Shown here: positions 12,802-24,551 of the stretch, piece after piece
How the letters are laid out: each line of letters opens with the position of its first letter
Numbering within the stretch: position 1 is the stretch's first letter
Origin: Solenopsis invicta
Lineage: Eukaryota > Arthropoda > Insecta > Hymenoptera > Formicidae
Length of the DNA: 64,000 bases
Assembly (NCBI RefSeq): GCF_016802725.1
Contig: NC_052668.1
Coordinates: forward strand, 27,592,001-27,656,000
Reading direction: 5' to 3'
The notes under the pieces: generated by a model
Database searches by the model: none
Told to the model about the DNA's origin: nothing
Seen by the model: the letters and a program-made list of their open reading frames with translations, nothing else
Translations under genes and position numbers: made by a program

Positions 12802-14239
12802 CGCCACTCTCTGTTTTGTTCCCGCCTGAGATAGCGAGACTTCCGCTTGTTGTTCCGAAGATCATCTTAAGCATGATCGCTCGAAATGAGGGAGTGATGG
12901 CGTGGTTGAGATATTCAACACCTGTAGGCCTGCATTTGTGGAAATAAATAAAAAAAACCAATTTTATTTATATTATATAAATAATATTCTTTAATTATAT
13001 ATGTTTCATCTTTTCGATAACATGTACTGTATACTGTTGCCTTCGCGGAAACTAGAATTTACTCGCGATATTCGCAAACTTGTAAAGAAGAAACTCTCTC
13101 TCTCTCTCTCTCTCGTTGCTTACAAAAAAAACTTCATTAATACGGAGATGCAATGGAATGCGTAAACCAAATCAAACCATACGAAGACCCAAGTCCCATA
13201 AACAACGAACAAAAGTGCGAATCTTTCTTATGCAAAGAACGCTTGTCCGCACGGTTCCATATCGGTGGTATCCAGAACTGCGTAACGATTAATCATCGTA
13301 TGTTATAACATTGAGCAAATTTTTATTCTAAATGTAAGAATATATACATTAAAATTTATATATATTAGTCTTGTTTCAAGACAAATAAATCAATTTTATT
13401 TAATTCGATGGGGGAAGAAAGGAATTGCAATCTTCATCTTAATATTGCGTTATTTTTATACTGTATAAAGTTGCAACTACATTAAGTACGTCAAGAATAT
13501 TTTTATTCTTATTATCAGAAATTATTTTTGTAAGGGTTACATCAGGATAGTGATTGGGATAATCGACAGCGCTGTATAACATTTACGAGATTGAAAGCAC
13601 AAGACAATTGATGTTTTTGTCAAATTTTAATTGTTAATTAAATCAATGTAAATCAGTGAGTTATATTGTATCGGGAGCCGCTACGCAAACCTAATTCAGC
13701 CACAATTGCGCGTCATGTATCGCCAATTTACTTTTACAATAATTCTGTCTAAATAATAATGGAACATTAGTTTTACATTTTTTAGATAGGATTACTCTCT
13801 TAATTTATTTTTACAAGCAAGATATAAGAACACATAGAACATAGTGAGACAATATTATTATATAATGTAACAGTATAGAAATTTTTAGAAAAAGACGAAA
13901 CGTTTACTATATATACTATAATGCAGAAAAAACATGACGTTAGATTTTAACACATTTTGAAACGCTTTAAATACATTTTTAGTATTTTGTTTAACACTAG
14001 ACGAAACAGGCGCGCGCTATAGAACTTTTGATGATACATAATTTCACACAAATTAGAAATTTAATATTACCCTATTAATCCCTCAATACATAAAGTCAAA
14101 ATACGCAATCTCCGCGATGACAGCCGTTCACGAAGTTAGCGCAGCGAGAAAACCAATCGGTATCACGGAAAAGCGACAACAATAATTTCGGTACATTCGA
14201 TATATTTTTTACATGCCTTTTTTCAGTAAGGAGAGAATT
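12712..14239. other. Gene-free stretch with (TC)n microsatellites
   Basis: TC repeats lie at about 12759-12799 and 13092-13113. The open frame rich in alternating Arg-Glu at 12665-12961 is generated by the first repeat. From about 13990 the sequence is downstream flank of the receptor gene and is also present in the palindrome arms near 28040 and 31860. I see no gene here. Confidence 0.6.
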
Positions 14240-15741
14240 TCAGTTATTGATAATATCGAACACAGATGAATAGATAAGTAAAGAGATCACCTCGACAAAC
14301 TGAAAAACAAATTTACTACATTTAATTGATTCGATAACTATTATTTACATTACAATTCAACAAGAGTTTCTCAACTACAGAAATTGTAATGAATTAAATA
14401 AATTATATACTCACACGAATGAATAAAGTTTTGTTTATTTCAAAGAAATCGCAGGCCGTAAATGATATTCGATTCTGCAGTTGATTTGAAAAATCTCTGA
14501 CCTCATTTCTGACACACCTTAGATCCTCATTTTTGTCATACTGATTGTGACTGCTGCTACAATTAGAATTTTGCTCGCCGTTCGAATCTTCTATGGAAAC
14601 TCGCACTTCTAGACTCAATTGATTACTCGCCTCGTGATTATCAAGATTTACAGGTTGGCAATTCAATGGAATTTCATGTATGATGCTGCCGGTCCTATTG
14701 AATTCTTTACACGCGAGTGTGCAAATCCAACAAATCAGGTAGAATTGTATTATGACATATACAATTCGTAAGACTGGGTGCATCAGCAGTAACAATGTGT
14801 CTTCACGGTTTACGATAAGGTAAAGATTGAATAGTGTAGTCACAGCCATGGTGAAGCAATTCCCAGAGCAGAAGAGGAGATGAAGACCGTGCATATCATT
14901 TACCATCTTAGCAAGTTTACAAATATCTGCATAACAGAATTTACAATTCGATTATACTATCATCACAATTTTTTCATAGATTGTATTAAATTATATTTTA
15001 AACCATATAAATCTACATTACCGGATTATATAATATTCGTAAAAACTTACCGCCATGCAATTTTCTGATGAATCTAATCTTGGACGCGATCTTCTGCACA
15101 TCAAATTTATCCAACGTGCCAATTAATTCATTTAATGTTTGAGCTCTGCAATACAACACATAGACGACAATGTCGAATACAAAGTTGTTGATCAACGACT
15201 GCGCTAATATGCAGTAAGACAACATTTGTGTTATAAAATACTCGTGTTCTCGATATGATAAGATATAATCAAGAAGAATTTGAACAATCAGCCACAAAGA
15301 AGGGAAAGTGAACGTCATGAAAATTGCTAGAGCTACAACAATTTTTATAGATCGGTCATTTATGGCTGTTTCTTTCCTGATGTTTTGATCGAGTATTTTC
15401 AATTTATCCATCAGTTTCTGCCAGTCGTCGTACTGTCTAATTCCGTGATAAATATAATAATAAGCCGATATGTAATACATCATCAAGCTTAGAAAGTCCT
15501 TGTACATGATCATTTTTCTGTCATCAAAGCAAGAATGAGTGTAGAAATATTTTGCGTCGTATATCGTGACAAAGGAACACATAGCTATATGAATTATACG
15601 TATAATTATCGTTATATTTTTAAGATTCTTTCGCGGACGTGCTACACCGACACCTAGGAACCAGGAAGTGTACGATATTGGACGTAAGATACGCTCTATC
15701 GAGTTGTCTTTTACTTGCACATGTACTTGCGTCTCCCCCAT
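14240..15741 (-). CDS. Gustatory receptor (7-transmembrane, insect Gr family), three exons
   Basis: Exon 1 is 15741-15051, exon 2 is 14926-14415 and exon 3 is 14299-14240; all borders are GT-AG and the joined frame gives about 420 residues, usual for the family. Insect gustatory receptors are inverted seven-helix ligand-gated channels in chemosensory neurons. The sequence shows several hydrophobic segments, the join KLHGDICKLAKMVNDMHGLH typical of the internal-loop region, and a conserved late segment RISFTACDFFEINKTLF. The last exon should encode the family signature TYxxxxxQF. In the annotated frame it instead reads FVEVISLLIYSSVFD. A one-base shift, or use of a donor two bases upstream (GTGTGAGT), would restore LFTYLFICVRYY. 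The gene is therefore either altered at its C terminus or spliced unusually. Confidence 0.75.
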
Positions 15742-16010
15742 TTTTGTTTCTTATTATTTTGCTAATCGACTCTTATTATTTTGCAAACGAGAGTATGACT
15801 GCTGATTACGTATTATAGATCCTTGCAATACAGAATATTGTATAGGAAAAATAGTAAATCTTGTTTGGAAGCAAAACACTTCGAGAAACGCACACGTCGT
15901 GAATTTTCCTTGATGCTTCATGAACAACGAAAAACGTTCTACTTTGCAACATTATGTTGCGTGCAATTTATAGGTTTATTACGATCAAGAGGCGCGACGC
16001 GGCCTGTTTT

Positions 16011-16166
16011 TTTTTTTCTGAATGAAAGAAAAGCAAGACCTACCGAGCTTCTTTTACCCGAGTCAGCAAGTTTAAGCATAAGGAGATTTTTTTTTCTGAA
16101 TGAAAGAAAAGCAAGACCTACCGAGCTTCTTTTACCCGAGTCAGCAAGTTTAAGCATAAGGAGATT
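16011..16166. repeat. 78-bp tandem duplication upstream of the receptor gene
   Basis: The unit CTGAATGAAAGAAAAGCAAG to TAAGGAGATT occurs at 16018 and again at 16096. The open frames on both strands here simply read through the duplication. Related sequence (CTTTTACCCGAGTCAGC) occurs in both palindrome arms near 27270 and 32620. Confidence 0.8.
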
Positions 16167-16489
16167 ATCAGAAGTGCAGAGAGAAAAAATTATTTATTTC
16201 GCTCCTACGAGCGGAGATATCGCGATGCAAAGTTTTTAATTCCTCTACATTTTTCTGTAAGATACGTCTTCTTGTTCGTCATCGTCCGTCGCCCAAAGGA
16301 ATTCTCCCATTCTCATTTTCATGAGCGTGAAGCTGGCAGCCAGACCTAGCAGCCAGCCAGGGAGCCGGGGCCCCGTAAATAAAAAGTGATTAGAATTACA
16401 AAAAAACAATTGTTAGCCAATATTACGCTCAAAGTAATAACAGATACGCCATTATTTCAAAGACAAATCATTGTATTAGTAATAAAATA

Positions 16490-17625
16490 AAATAAACTAA
16501 TTATTTAACAGTTAGATATGATTACAGTAAATACCAAAGACAAACGCATACCCGTAGAGAGTTGAAAAAAATCACAGACACATCTCTCAATGAGCATAAA
16601 ACGACGGAGTAGCGACCGAAGCGATGACGGCCCTTATTGTTTATTTAAAAAATTATTTAACAATATCACTCAAGTAGCAGCCAAAGACGTACGTATATCC
16701 GTAGAGAGTTGAAAAAAATCACAGACACATCTCTCAATGAGCATAAAACGACGGAGTAGCGACCGAAGCGATGACGGCCCTTATTGTTTATTTAAAAAAT
16801 TAATTAACAATTTCACTCAATAGCAGCCAAAGACGTACGCATATCCGTAGAGAGTTGAAAAAAATCACAGACACATCTCTCAATGTGCATAAAACGACGG
16901 AGTAGCGACCGAAGCGATGACGGCCCTTATTGTTTATTTTAAAAATTATTTAACAATATCACTCAAGTAGCAGCCAAGGCGTACGCATATCCGTAGAGAG
17001 GTCAAAAAAATCACAGACACATCTCTCAATGAGCATAAAACGACGGAGTAGCGACCGAAGCGATGACGGCCCTTATTGTTTATTTAAAAAATTAATTAAC
17101 AATTTCACTCAATAGCAGCCAAAGACGTACGCATATCCGTAGAGAGTTGAAAAAAATCACAGACACATCTCTCAATGAGCATAAAACGACGGAGTAGCGA
17201 CCGTAGCGATGACGGCCCTCATTGTTTATTTAAAAAATTAATTAACAATTTCATTCAATAGCAGCCAAAGACGTACGCATATCCGTAGAGAGTTGAAAAA
17301 AATCACAGACACATCTCTCAATGAGCATAAACGACGGAGTAGCGACCGAAGCGATGACGGCCCTTATTGTTTATTTAAAAAATTATTTAACAATATCACT
17401 CAAGTAGCAGCCAAAGACGTACGCATATCCGTAGAGAGTTGAAAAAAATCACAGACACATCTCTCAATGAGGATAAAACGACGGAGTAGCGACCGAAGCG
17501 ATGACGGCCCTTATTGTTTATTTAAAAAATTAATTAACAATTTCACTCAATAGCAGCCAAAGACGTACGCATATCCGTAAAGAGTTGAAAAGAATCACAG
17601 ACACATCTCTCAATGAACATTATTT
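16490..17625. repeat. 146-bp tandem satellite, about eight units
   Basis: The phrase CCGTAGAGAGTTGAAAAAAA recurs at 16552, 16699, 16845, 16991, 17137, 17283, 17429 and 17575, a period of 146 (once 147). Units share GACGGAGTAGCGACCG and differ mainly by single substitutions. Two linker types alternate: ATTATTTAACAATATCACTC and ATTAATTAACAATTTCACTC. There is no coding potential. Confidence 0.95.
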
Positions 17626-17627
17626 GA

Positions 17628-18012
17628 ATCGGTTTTAATCGGATTAGTGCATCGGATATTTCCAAAGTGAATAGGATGATTTCCGATTCATTTCAAATCG
17701 GAATGAATCGGAATAAATGCAATGGGATTCAAATGGAATATACCCAGGTATGATAATAAGAAAATGCCGAATAGGAATTAATATTTCACATTTCCTTTGA
17801 ATAGGATTTAATAGGTTCTTATAGGATTGTGCAACGTCGAATCCAATGGGAGTCAATCGGTTATTAATTGAAATCGGTTTTAATCGGATTAGTGCATCGG
17901 AAATTTCCAAAGTGAATCGGATGATTTCCGATTTATTTCGAATCGGGATGAGTCGGATGATTTCCGAATCGGAATGAATCGGAAGATTTCTGATTCATTT
18001 CGAATCGGGATA
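17628..18012. repeat. Degenerate GAATCGG-rich repeat
   Basis: Two copies (about 17628 and 17872) of a segment starting TCGGTTTTAATCGGATTAGT, plus many scattered GAATCGG and GATTTCCGATT words. It directly follows the satellite. The frame at 17644-17910 is a by-product. Confidence 0.7.
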
Positions 18013-18243
18013 AATCATTTTAAAAAAATGACAGACATGACAAATCTCAATAAATGTAGATGCGAAATGAGGAACATACAATTAGGTTTGAATAAGAGAT
18101 TTTGTAGAAAATATTAAAACATATCATTTTGTTTAAAAGAATAAAGACCTTTAGGCGCGCGCGCACAAAAACAGGCGCTTTTTTTGAAAAGGTAATTTTG
18201 TACTGATATTAGTGACGTCCGCGATACGTTTGAAAATCAAACT

Positions 18244-18461
18244 TGGTCGAACCTCGATGATTAGAGGTTTTGTAGGGGATGCGGAAAGGAACACGGCACA
18301 GCACATGCTGGAGGAGTGTCCGGCATGAGCCAAAGAGAGACAAACTCTCACCAACGCATCATGGAGGTAAAAATATCTGGAGGGAGCATGTAAGGAGAAC
18401 CATAGGCGAGGGTCATGATTCCAAATACGGAAGGGAAATCATTAGTCGCCATCTTGGTTAG
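18244..18461 (+). pseudogene. 3-prime fragment of a non-LTR retrotransposon reverse-transcriptase gene
   Basis: The frame reads GDAERNTAQHMLEECPA, a stop where Trp is expected, then AKERQTL. This resembles the C-terminal zinc-knuckle region of R1/I-like LINE polymerases (GDxEDTAxHxLxECPxW). Only this tail remains and it is interrupted. Confidence 0.6.
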
Positions 18462-18469
18462 GAACACTC

Positions 18470-19075
18470 ATTAATTGGTTATTACTAGAAAAGCGGTAGT
18501 TGCTTAATAACACTAATGCATTCAAATATAAAACGAGAAATAATCAGAAATAAAACCGTTAGAAAATTAATAATATATCTTCTACAATAAATATATATGT
18601 ACAATACATACGAGTATGTATATCTATGGTTACTTTCTAGCAAGGAATACAAAGAGACACTCGTTTCGTTGGCTATATATAATCTTAAAATAGTCTTAAA
18701 ATATATATTTAGCAAATAAATTAATTTTGTATCACTTTGTCTCCTCGCTGGAACGCAAACAAAGAATATATTACAGAACTCGAGCAGAAGATAAGAACAA
18801 AATATCTTTTATTTACACATAACAATACATGTAAAATAAGAGAAATATAAAATATATTAGCGTCTATTAGTAATAATACCAACCTGAGAACAGAGTGAGC
18901 TTATTGTAATGCTGTCTTAAAGTTACTTTCTTAAATTGTTTACCAATGTAAAACAATCTGACGCTAAAATACTTTTCGCATATGCATTTAATCAAATAGA
19001 CTCTATGATTTGATAAAGGATTTTGTTCAGTGCTATGATTAATTAATTCAGAAAATATATTGTCGTCATTGAGAA
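18470..19075. other. AT-rich stretch without a recognisable gene
   Basis: Short open frames only. I see no motif, repeat or splice-compatible exon here. Confidence 0.5.
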
Positions 19076-19079
19076 AACA

Positions 19080-20465
19080 TGTTAATACTTAAGAAGTCAA
19101 ATAATTTATTGAAAATTTCTTGCTCTGCAGACATCCGTCATTTCCTTTTAATGCAAATCTTAATATAATTTCGCACTTTTTGCACACCATACAGACATTA
19201 ATTAATGAAAAAATTAAATTACATATATTTTTAATGTTAATTAAACTAAAAATTCCATTATTATTATTAGTAGATTGTAAAGAAGATAACCAACTCTCAC
19301 ATTTGTGTAATCTTATTACACAAATATTTTACAACAAATCCTGCAATGTAAGCAATTATTCTTTCAGAGAATTCTGTGATTATTCGTATATCACTAATAT
19401 ATGAATGACTTTCGCTAACATCATTACAATCATTTTCGATGTCTTGTAATCGGTATATTGGAGTAGAATCATTGATGACATCAATAGACTTTCTTGATGA
19501 AATATGCAAAATAAAAATATTTTCCAAAAAAATACAATTACCTGATTGTATATCTTTTATTTCTGTATAAAGTAATAATTTTTTAAAGGCTGACTTAAAT
19601 TGAATAATTGTTGGATTGTTATTATGTCCACCGTGTGCTCTAATACAAGCAAAAAAGGTTTCCAAATGATCCTGACTAAATTTATATGTAGGTATGTACA
19701 CTAATAATTTTTGTTTTGTACAAATATTATGATACATATCTTTCAAATTATGTATACAAATTAGAAAACCAATAAAACTAGTTTTCCGACGATATGCGAG
19801 CACACTCTCATAGGTATTAGTTTTAGAATTGTACAATTTAAATCCACTTATGTAATTAGCAAATTTAATTAGTTTTTCGAAAACATTGTGTGCATTTTCA
19901 ACGTTTAAAGCTTTTTTAATAACTCTTAATACTATGCGAATTAAAAATATGAAATAAATCATTAAAGATATTAATAAACGTAATTACAGCATCGCAATCT
20001 TCAAATTCGCTTAAATGCAATTCATGTTTACATAATTTTAAAGAGTCGGCAACAGATTTACTAAATAGTTGCGTGGTTAAACATACTTTCATTTTCTGTC
20101 GGAAATATTTAATATGAGTTCCTTGCAATTTGTTCCCGAGATGCATTCCTTTTGTTTCTTGATATTCATGTAACTTTTCAAAGTATTGCCATAGACTTTT
20201 TGTAGGCAAATTAAATATTTGCTCCGGAGAAACTGAAGTCGATCGAGATATCATAGGGATCTTTTTTTTTATAGAAGATACATCTGTAAAAATATAAAAT
20301 AAAATTAGATCTTAATCATAACTATGAACTATATTTAATCTACCGTAGTAAATTACATCTTTATATTATAGATAATCATACCTGTTGGTACCCTTCGCTA
20401 ATTCTTTTCCTAGAAGAAGATATTTCTGCATCTGACGTAAGTATTTCTGCTTCTTCAGCTATAAG
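19080..20465 (-). pseudogene. P-element/THAP9-like transposase, C-terminal part, broken
   Basis: Reading leftwards, an exon (about 20460-20385, SSSRKRISEGYQ) is followed by an intron and the exon that starts near 20283 (ISRSTSVSPEQIFNLPTKSL). The frame then shifts near 19950 and continues with the most diagnostic segment, KFSQDHLETFFACIRAHGG, which is characteristic of P-element-type transposases (FSQDxLExFFxxIRxxGG). Further on come YIAGFVVKYLC and a degraded tail to about 19080. The THAP DNA-binding domain is not visible. The frame break means the gene is inactive. Terminal repeats were not found. Confidence 0.75.
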
Positions 20466-20904
20466 AATTCATATTTTATTAAAAAAAAATTATATTATAA
20501 CTATATAATATAACGTAATTCTCTTAAAAAAATTATGAGCAATTCTAAAATCAATATTATGATTGTTCGGAATTCGGCTAAGTCACGAGGCAGCGAAAGC
20601 ATCGTTCGAACATCGCGCCCGTCTCGCAATCAATCAAGCAGCGAATACGAAGTGCGATGCTGGTACACACAATCGATGTGTGTCGACACACGCCCGAATT
20701 GACCGCGAGCGTCGATATCTCGCGCGCGTGAGCAAATCACATCGTTAAGAGGATGCTATAGTGACCAAAGAACTTCCTCGACGTCGGCATTGCAGATTAT
20801 TTTTTGAGGGAGACCAGGCTATCGCTCTTTGTTCAACGCATAGATCTGTCTTTGTTTTTCGATTATTTCGCCATTTGCGAAAAGACCTATCAACTACACC
20901 TTAA

Positions 20905-22812
20905 TAGCACAAGACGTCCTCGGGATGATCTTAAATTCGTCCTGAATGTCCCGGGACAATAATGGGACGGACTTAGGATATTATACTAGGATGAAAATTT
21001 CAGGACTTCCCGAGCAATGTTAAATAAACTAAAGGAATTCTATATACAGCCTACATTATATCCACTAGACGTAATTTTAAGTTGTCCACACAGTACACTG
21101 TATTCAAACGACGTTCTTGGAACATCTAAGTCCTAAGCCGAGCCTAAGGACGTCCGTAGGTCATTCAAATCCTAAGTCGATCCTAAGGACGTCCTTTGAC
21201 CGTCTCTCTGTGTCATATGACACAAACTAGAAAAGCTAAGGAAAAATAGAAAAATTCACGGTTATAATACTTTTCCGCATTCCTACATTATCAAATAACT
21301 AACTCCTTTAATGTTAAAACTTTTATTTAATAAAGATTTGAATTTGAGCAAAGAAATTTGAGATTAAGAATTTCGTTTTAAACAAAAAAGACCAAGACTG
21401 CCTACGGAGGGTTAATCCAGACTATACATAATATCTAAGTATGTATATAAAAAATTTAAAAATGTTTTTATTATAAATCACACTTAAACATATAAAACTA
21501 TTTTAATAAAAAAAAAACGTTTGTATTGTATCAGAAAATTAAGTATACAAGTAGGATTTGTTTTTTATTGCTGCATTGGACTGCACTAGCTTTTTCTTTT
21601 TGCTTTCATCAAATTTTAAACATATACCTAAATATTATTTTTAACGCAGAATGTGCACTACTTCAGTAATAAAAAGCAGGCCTATGATACATATGACAGC
21701 TACTCTGAATCATAAAGATCAACTTAAAATTATACATTGTTTTTAAATAATTAATCACATATTTAATCCTTAATGAAAAAAAAAATAAAAAATAAAAAAA
21801 TTTCTTTGATATATAATAATTAAATGTTAATTTCACAATTTCAAATATATAAAGATTTAGAGCCGCTGTTCATATATCATCAAAAATTGGCTACGTTTAG
21901 CGGAAAATACAGTTTTGCAATTGTTGTAAAATTCTTTAATATAAATGGTTATACATTCAGATACAAAAAGTAAGGGCAAATATTAATTATATCAAAGAAT
22001 GTTACAACGGTATCAATAGACAAAATAGATCTATGAATGAAGAAACCTCAATCTACATCTCAATGAGCAGACAATATTTTTTAAATGTTTTTTAAATGTT
22101 TTTTTTAATAAAAATTTTTTCATACTTAATTTAGTTATTGTATTATATTGACATATAATATTTTCTAGTTGCATTCTTAAACAAATAATAACAAAAAAGT
22201 TATTCCAGATGCTAATCCGCATTTGTAAATATCAATAGAAAAACTATAATTTTATATATGTTTATATAAATAATATGGTTTAATTATACATAGTTCATCT
22301 TTTCAATAATATAAATTTACTTAATCTATCAGTTATATACACATATTAGAATAAAGTGTTCACAGATCATCACGAGGGATCCAGTTCGCAGCGATCACGG
22401 AGGTCAAGCAACGTTAACCGAAGTCGCGACTTGGATGGGTGACCGTTTGGAAATTTTCGAGAAAAAATTCCCGATTTTTTTTTTGCAAAAAATATTTTTT
22501 AAAATGTTATTAAAATATTGTTTTGCTCATTGGAATTATGTAGTGTAATAATATAATATATTTATGCGGATATTCCTTAAATATCCTAAAATGATCCTGA
22601 AATGCGTATGTATATCCCGAGGATTGCGAATGGACGTCCTTAGGATTCTCGATGGGACGTCCACAGGATGTCCATAGGCAAGAATGAGGCGCTCATTTGG
22701 CAGTCCACAGGATGTCCACAGGATGTTTCGGGACTATAACAGGTAGTCCCCAGGATATCCCGCTCGTCCCGACAGGACGTCCTTAGGACGTCCCATGGAC
22801 GTCCCTATGCTA
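20905..22812. mobile_element. TTAA element C nested in element A, with GGACGTCC-rich ends
   Basis: TTAA at 20901-20904 and 22813-22816 flanks ends reading TAGCACAAGACGTCC and the complement of TAGCATAGGGACGTCC. Both subterminal regions (20905-21210 and 22590-22812) contain repeated GGACGTCC and GGATGTCC words in both orientations. There is no protein-coding frame. It carries a 5S-rRNA-like segment. Confidence 0.65.
22388..22455 (+). other. 5S-rRNA-derived segment inside element C
   Basis: The segment GATCACGGAGGTCAAGCAAC, a diverged middle, then ACTTGGATGGGTGACCG matches the central and 3-prime part of eukaryotic 5S rRNA, including the internal promoter region. The 5-prime third is missing and the 3-prime end diverges (TTTGGAAATTTTC). 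It is not a functional 5S gene. Capture by a DNA element, or a 5S-derived SINE inserted there, would explain it. Confidence 0.7.
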
Positions 22813-23220
22813 TTAAGGCAGTTACTACTCTGCTTGCCATTGTTTACGTGCGCTAAGCAAAATTTGTACACGTACAGCTGTTTACATGTTAAACTTTTTT
22901 GTTGGATTTTTGACTGGAATGACACACAGTCAGTGTTGTTCGTTAGAGTTTTCTAAAGTGCGGGCTGGTCTCATTTCATACATATGAGCTACAGAACGTT
23001 AGTAAATGACAAAAGTTAACCTTGGTTGACAGATCCACGAGCTGAAAATAAATAAATTTTTAACTTTTTGTTTGATTTTCTCGTAAAATTTACCAGCCCG
23101 CACTTTGTTTTAGTGCGTACTTTTATTCTGTAAAAGGATGTTGTGATCTGTAAAGCCAATTCAAAAATTAATGAACACTGTAATGTGTCGGTAATTCCCG
23201 TCACTATAGCATCCTCTTAA

Positions 23221-24551
23221 GGCGATGCTGAACCGGTCTGTATACGTGCATATTTTTGGACAGGCATTTCTCTTAATTGGCTTTATAGATCGTAAAATCC
23301 TTCTCCACAATTAAAGTAGTAACAAAAACATACACGGGAAACTATAATTTAGTACGAAAAACGAAAGTAAATTAAAAAATTATAGTTTAATTATCGGCTT
23401 CTGCAGCCGACTCGTGACAACATGTGCCCTATATAAAAGTTTTAGACTTTGTATGTATAAAATAAGTAGTTTACTGCGTATGAATTAAATAAAAGAACAA
23501 TACGACGCTTGCAGAATGGTCCTAGAAGCTCTAGTATGAGAGAAATGGATGTCTGAAAATTGTTTATGTAATTTGCACGTGTATTGGTGCAAAGAGCAGA
23601 AATTGGGTTCATTGTAGTTCAGAGATCTTGCATTAGAGGCGCTAAAATAAAAAAAACAAGGACAGATGAGTGCGTTTGACAAAGTGCGCTAGCCTATTCC
23701 CCTTACTCTTCGCCTCACGCGCAATCCACAGTTCGTCGAAAAGAAATCTACAGCAATCTGCAGTATCGACGTCAAGTGAGTTCCACCATCAGTCCAGCAT
23801 CGCCCCCAGACCCTATTTCTTTAATAAACAATATTCGCTTTACATTGGCAAATCTTGGCCAATGCACCTCCAATGTAAGAGCAATATTGTAAAATTGTTG
23901 ACTCGTAATATTGGCAAAACATTGCCATTTCTTTAATAAACAATATTCGCTTTACATTGGCAAATCTTGGCCAATGCACCTCCAATGTAAGAGCAATATT
24001 GTAAAATTGTTGACTCGTAATATTGGCAAAACATTGCCATTTCTTTAATAAACAATATTCGCTTTACATTGGCAAATCTTGGCCAATGCACCTCCAATGT
24101 AAATGCAATATTGTTTATTAATTGGCGAGCAATATTACAAGTACATGTGCAATTGATTCTATGACCAATATTGGCTCTTTATTAGGAAATATTGGCCAAT
24201 GTACTCCCAACATAACCAATGTTTCGCCAATGTTAACCAATGTAAAGCCAATGTATTGTGCTACTAGGGGTATTGTTCTTTGATTTAATTCACACCTCGC
24301 TAGCTACTTATTTCATACACACAATGTCTAAAACTTTTATATGGGTATGTATTGTCACGAGTCGGCTGCAGAAGCCGATAATTAAACTATAATTTTTTAA
24401 TCAACTTTCGTTTTTGCTATATTTAATTATAGCTAGCGAGGTGTGTTTGTGTCACTACTTTAATTGTGTAAAAGGATTTTGTGATGTAAAGCCAATTAAG
24501 AGTTATCTGTGCACAAAAATAAGCACATATAGAGATCGGTCCAGCATCGCC
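23221..24551. mobile_element. TTAA element B with about 300-bp inverted repeats
   Basis: It starts GGCGATGCTGAACCGGTC directly after the TTAA that also ends element A, and stops at the complement of GGCGATGCTGGACCGATC before TTAA (24552-24555). Long imperfect inverted arms (about 23221-23480 and 24290-24551) share GGCTTCTGCAGCCGACTCGT. Its core holds three 114-bp tandem repeats. Confidence 0.75.
23815..24125. repeat. 114-bp tandem repeat, three units, in the core of element B
   Basis: TTTCTTTAATAAACAATATT recurs at about 23816, 23930 and 24044 with near-identical units. Each unit carries ATTGGC/GCCAAT words (TTGGCAAATCTTGGCCAATG), which continue in degenerate form to about 24260. Confidence 0.85.

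Larger units (their letters stand above)
20749..23216. mobile_element. TTAA element A inserted in the BEL LTR
   Basis: Ends GAGGATGCTATAGTGAC and its exact complement are flanked by TTAA (20745-20748 and 23217-23220). It contains element C. No transposase was found. Its right part shares sequence with the termini of element B (AATTGGCTTTACA followed by ATCCTTTTACA). Confidence 0.75.

Noticed and set aside
12665..12961. Open frame with a run of alternating Arg-Glu
   Set aside because: The run is the translation of a (TC)n microsatellite.
16490..17625. Possible CRISPR-like array
   Set aside because: The units are contiguous 146-bp satellite monomers without unique spacers, in a eukaryotic genome.
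22388..22455. A functional 5S rRNA gene
   Set aside because: The 5-prime third is missing, the internal region is diverged and no complete fold or terminator was found.
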